Source: Lentzea nigeriaca (GTDB taxonomy: Bacteria; Actinomycetota; Actinomycetes; Mycobacteriales; Pseudonocardiaceae). From it: a stretch of 64,000 nt of DNA. The position numbers were made by a program, and so were the translations under genes. Shown here one piece after another: positions 61,526-64,000 of this stretch. Where the stretch lies: contig NZ_JAFBCX010000009.1 of the NCBI RefSeq assembly GCF_016907955.1, positions 248,001-312,000 on the forward strand. The letters are read 5' to 3'. How positions within the stretch are numbered: position 1 is the first letter of the stretch; each line of letters opens with the position of its first letter. The notes under the pieces were generated by a model that was not told the origin of the DNA, ran no database searches, and saw nothing but the letters and a program-made list of their open reading frames with translations.

Positions 61526-62730
61526 CAGTCCTCCCCGATCACGGGTGCCACGCCGCCGGGCAGGCTGCCGATGATCGCGTCCGCGTCTTCCTCCACGTAC
61601 ACGGTGCGCGTGTGCTCGCGGTCTTCCTCCTCACGCGCGTGCGGGGCGTGCGGTGCGAAGCCACCCATGCCGGTCGCACCGACCTTGCCCGCGGCGCCGC
61701 GCGCACCGGCCGTCACCGGAGCGTTGGTCAGCGTCTTGCCGAGAACGGCAGAGCGGTCACCTGGAGCCTGGGAAGTCCGCTGCCCCCTCGTTCCGGTGGG
61801 ATCGCCGATGCCCATCCCGCCGGGCAGCATCGGAGCGGCACCCGCCAGGTGATCGCCCTTCGGAACGCCCGACGTGTGCGCCGTGTCCCTGGCCGACGGC
61901 GGCCGCGTGGCCATTGGAACGGCCGGCACGCCGCTGGGCAGATCGGCGACCGTTGTCCGGTCACCGGGTTGCTTCGGTACGCCAGGCCCCTGACCGGTGG
62001 GCACCCGTCCGGCCGAACCACCACCGCCGCTGTCGACCCCACCGGCGTTGCTCGTGGAGGTCTTGCCGCCACCACCGTTCGTCGACGGCGGCGCGGATGC
62101 CTTGTCGCCACTGGAAGATCCGGCTGACGAAGGCGACGTCGCACCCGCGTCGCCGACCTGCGGAGCAGTGGACGTCGCGGACTGCACGCCCGGCCCCGCC
62201 GTGGCCTGGACGGCGGTGGCCGTCGCGAGCACGCCACCGGATGCCTGAACCATCTGCGGCAGGGTCGCCTGGTTCTGCCCGGTGGCCGCGGCGTACTCCG
62301 CGTAGAGACGGCGGTTGTGCGCGTCGGCCTCGAACCACGCCTTGCGGGCGAGCTCGTTGTCGGTGTCCCACGGCGTGAGCTGGTCGAAGAGGGTCAGCTC
62401 CGGCGGCTGGGCCGTCGCCATCGGCATGACCTGCTTCTGGAACACGCCGTACCGGTCCGCCTGCGACCGCAACGAGACGTCAGCCTGTTCCAGGGCTTCC
62501 TGCGCCCGCTGCAGCGCCTGGTCGATCGGCCGCACGGCGGCAGCGGCCCGGTCCGACGCCTTGCCCTGCCAGTTCGACTGGAGCTGACCGGTGAGCCTGC
62601 GCAGCTCCGCACTGAGGTTCTCGATCCGCGTGCGCGCGCTCTGCGATACGTCCGCGGCCCTGGTGAGTACCTCGGGGCTCTCACCCTGCGACGCCATCTG
62701 CCAGATTTCGTATCCGCTGAGCCCGGCCAT
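61525..62730 (-). CDS. PPE-like protein with low-complexity tail
   Basis: A 401-residue protein. The N-terminal helical hairpin (about 1-170) with SNWQGKASDRAAAAVRPID resembles WXG/PPE-type substrates of ESX systems. The rest is a Gly/Ser/Thr/Pro-rich region. It ends in an acidic segment (EEDREHTRTVYVEEDADAIIG). It is coupled to EspG downstream and to the small helical protein upstream. Confidence 0.78.
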   Translation of the reverse strand: MAGLSGYEIWQMASQGESPEVLTRAADVSQSARTRIENLSAELRRLTGQLQSNWQGKASDRAAAAVRPIDQALQRAQEALEQADVSLRSQADRYGVFQKQVMPMATAQPPELTLFDQLTPWDTDNELARKAWFEADAHNRRLYAEYAAATGQNQATLPQMVQASGGVLATATAVQATAGPGVQSATSTAPQVGDAGATSPSSAGSSSGDKASAPPSTNGGGGKTSTSNAGGVDSGGGGSAGRVPTGQGPGVPKQPGDRTTVADLPSGVPAVPMATRPPSARDTAHTSGVPKGDHLAGAAPMLPGGMGIGDPTGTRGQRTSQAPGDRSAVLGKTLTNAPVTAGARGAAGKVGATGMGGFAPHAPHAREEEDREHTRTVYVEEDADAIIGSLPGGVAPVIGED

Positions 62731-63035
62731 CAGTCCTGCACCGCCAGCCGCCGCTGGTTGGCCCGCTCCGTCTTCTCGTACTGGTCGACCGACGCCTTGA
62801 GCTCGTCGATCCGTGCCTGCAGCTCCCGCTCGATCCGGGTGACGAAGTCGAGGTGCACCTCTCCGGCGTGGCTGGCCGCGGTGACGTAATCGCTGGTCGC
62901 CGGGTCACGCATCGGAGGCCGGATCTGCGCGAGCGGCTGGCACTTGAGGTTGGCTGCGGTGAGGTCGTCGTGCACCTTGCCGTGCTCAGCGACCACCCTG
63001 CGGAGAGTGTCGATTGTCAGTTCGAAGTCGCCCAT
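62730..63035 (-). CDS. Small helical WXG-like (ESX-associated) protein
   Basis: A 101-residue all-helical protein (MGDFELTIDTLRRVVAEHGKVHDD, ELQARIDELKASVDQYEKTERAN given in parts). It overlaps the PPE-like gene by 1 nt. Size and position fit a PE/WXG100-like partner. ATG 63035 is used. Confidence 0.72.
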   Translation of the reverse strand: MGDFELTIDTLRRVVAEHGKVHDDLTAANLKCQPLAQIRPPMRDPATSDYVTAASHAGEVHLDFVTRIERELQARIDELKASVDQYEKTERANQRRLAVQD

Positions 63036-63074
63036 GCACACAGCGTGGCGGCAGGGCGCCGGGACCCCTCCCGG

Positions 63075-64000
63075 TCAGGAGAAACGCACCTCGCCCGCCA
63101 CGACACCGTCCAGCTCGCGCACGAAGTCGGCACCGAACGCGCTCGACGGTGTGTGCGCGCCGGGTGCGACACCGCTGATCTTGCCGATGGCGCGGAGCAC
63201 GGAGTCGGCGGTGAGGCTGTAGGCGTTGGGTGTGGTGATCGCGCACTCGACCCTGGACTCGGCGTCCCACGCCTCACCGAACACCTCGGCCATGGTGTTG
63301 GCGCGTTTGCGCACGTCGGGCCCCTTGACCTTGCCGGCCATGCTCTTCGCGACGCTCTGCACGAGCGGTGCCTGCAGCACCGGGGCGAACACCTGCTGAA
63401 GCTGTCCGAGCAGACCCGGCACGATCGTGAACGTCGTGATGTTCGGGATGCCGGTCGAGCGGTAGGCGGTGCTGACGTCACCCCACGGGATGCTGCCGAC
63501 TTCGCGTGAACCGGAGCGGAACCGTGCGGTGCGCCGGCGGTGCCCGATCCGGACGCCCTTCAGCTCACCGTTCTCCCGGATCCGCCCACCGACGGCGGAT
63601 GCCTCGACCGACGTCTTGGCCGTCCCCGCGCTCGCTCCTCCCCCGGCGACGAACGCGAGGTCGAGGTGCGTGGCGGTCGGCAGCGCGTTCTTCAGCATCG
63701 CGGCGACGCAGTCCGTGGGCACGACGTCGAACCCTGCGCCGGGCAGCAGCACGATGCCGGCCTCGCGCGCATCGGCGTCCCTCAGGCTGAGGGACTCGAA
63801 GACGTCGATCTCACCGGTGATGTCGAGGTAGTGCGTGCGCGTCTTCAGGCACGCGTCGACCATCGCGGCGGACGTGTGGGCGAACGGCCCCGCGCAGTGC
63901 ACGACGGCGTCGACGTCCACCAGGTGGTCGCTCGCCTCGCTCAGGTCGAACGCCCGTTGCTCGAGCCCCAGCTCGAGCGCGATCGGCTCGACCTTCTCCC
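63075..64000 (-). CDS. Saccharopine dehydrogenase-like / trans-acting enoyl reductase-like protein, 5' end beyond window
   Basis: The C-terminal 308 or so codons of a saccharopine-dehydrogenase-fold protein. Recognisable parts are VVHCAGPFAHTSAAMVDAC, HYLDITGE and LLPGAGFDVVPTDC. Such proteins in actinobacteria include the trans enoyl reductases of mycobacterial lipid synthesis and many uncharacterised oxidoreductases. The reading frame is open to the last base of the window, so the start lies outside. Confidence 0.85.
   Translation of the reverse strand, partial: EKVEPIALELGLEQRAFDLSEASDHLVDVDAVVHCAGPFAHTSAAMVDACLKTRTHYLDITGEIDVFESLSLRDADAREAGIVLLPGAGFDVVPTDCVAAMLKNALPTATHLDLAFVAGGGASAGTAKTSVEASAVGGRIRENGELKGVRIGHRRRTARFRSGSREVGSIPWGDVSTAYRSTGIPNITTFTIVPGLLGQLQQVFAPVLQAPLVQSVAKSMAGKVKGPDVRKRANTMAEVFGEAWDAESRVECAITTPNAYSLTADSVLRAIGKISGVAPGAHTPSSAFGADFVRELDGVVAGEVRFS

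Overview
The window is high-GC actinobacterial DNA, most likely from the order Pseudonocardiales. The signs are pervasive GTG starts, a PPE/EspG-type (type VII secretion linked) gene block at the right end, and a vancosamine-type aminotransferase very close in sequence to the vancomycin-group enzyme as I remember it. I do not assign a genus. Almost everything from about 2 kb to about 54 kb reads as one large biosynthetic gene cluster. Its logic is that of a glycosylated aromatic polyketide that damages DNA. The minimal PKS (KS/CLF/ACP) is not in the window and would have to lie upstream or elsewhere.

Left edge (1-1897): the 3' part of a YcaO cyclodehydratase gene, followed by a gene matching only the N-terminal half of a SagB-type azoline dehydrogenase. 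This looks like the broken end of a thiazole/oxazole-modified peptide locus. Regulatory block 1 (1982-5116): a single protein holding two complete histidine kinases in tandem, an AT-rich array of palindromic sites, and a convergent LuxR-type response regulator. Block 2 (5207-11494): a CerJ-like KAS III acyltransferase, a P450 with its ferredoxin and ferredoxin reductase, an ActIII-type ketoreductase and a DrrAB-type exporter. Block 3 (11557-26083): a WYL regulator, NDP-sugar 2,3-dehydratase, 5-epimerase, two P450s, a SnoaL-like protein, paired secreted lipocalin-like proteins, a glycosyltransferase, a 4-ketoreductase, a 3-dehydrase, a 3-ketoreductase and an AknOx-type bicovalent-FAD sugar oxidase. 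Block 4 (26344-33581): two glycosyltransferases, an AlkZ/YcaQ-type DNA glycosylase, two lipocalin-like proteins, an MDR reductase and a second DrrAB exporter. Block 5 (33637-46203): 4-ketoreductase, two tandem sugar N-methyltransferases, 3-C-methyltransferase, 3-aminotransferase, an alpha/beta hydrolase that has lost its nucleophile, a UvrA-like (DrrC) resistance protein, an epoxide hydrolase, an SDR, dTDP-glucose synthase and 4,6-dehydratase. Block 6 (46260-54659): SnoaL-like and SRPBCC proteins, a cluster-encoded acetolactate synthase with a minimal ACT subunit, a SARP activator, a third histidine kinase, two more response regulators, a degenerate SDR and a TetR regulator. From 54749 the DNA turns to ordinary chromosome: SDR, lipoyl synthase, FHA protein, a frameshifted Ser/Thr kinase, a PL7 alginate lyase, EspG/PPE-like proteins and a saccharopine-dehydrogenase-like gene running off the end.

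How the genes may work together (inference): dTDP-4-keto-6-deoxyglucose is made by 44177 and 45229 and dehydrated by 12506. One branch (23447, 22146, 15802, 21289) gives a 2,3,6-trideoxy neutral sugar of the rhodinose/amicetose type, which the AknOx homologue could oxidise on the aglycone to a cinerulose/aculose-like sugar. The other branch (37399, 36004, 33637, 34509/35267) gives N-methylated 3-amino-3-C-methyl sugar(s) of the vancosamine type. Three glycosyltransferases attach them. Resistance appears triple: excision of alkylated bases, UvrA-like removal of DNA-bound drug, and two exporters. An aminosugar-bearing, DNA-alkylating aromatic polyketide (pluramycin-like or a relative) is the best single guess, but the aglycone genes needed to prove it are outside the window.

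Large-scale structure: a 191-bp element at 26166-26356 recurs as a 266-bp version in inverted orientation at 52247-52512, bracketing about 26 kb of the cluster. Three kinase modules (two of them fused) match three closely similar response regulators in number.
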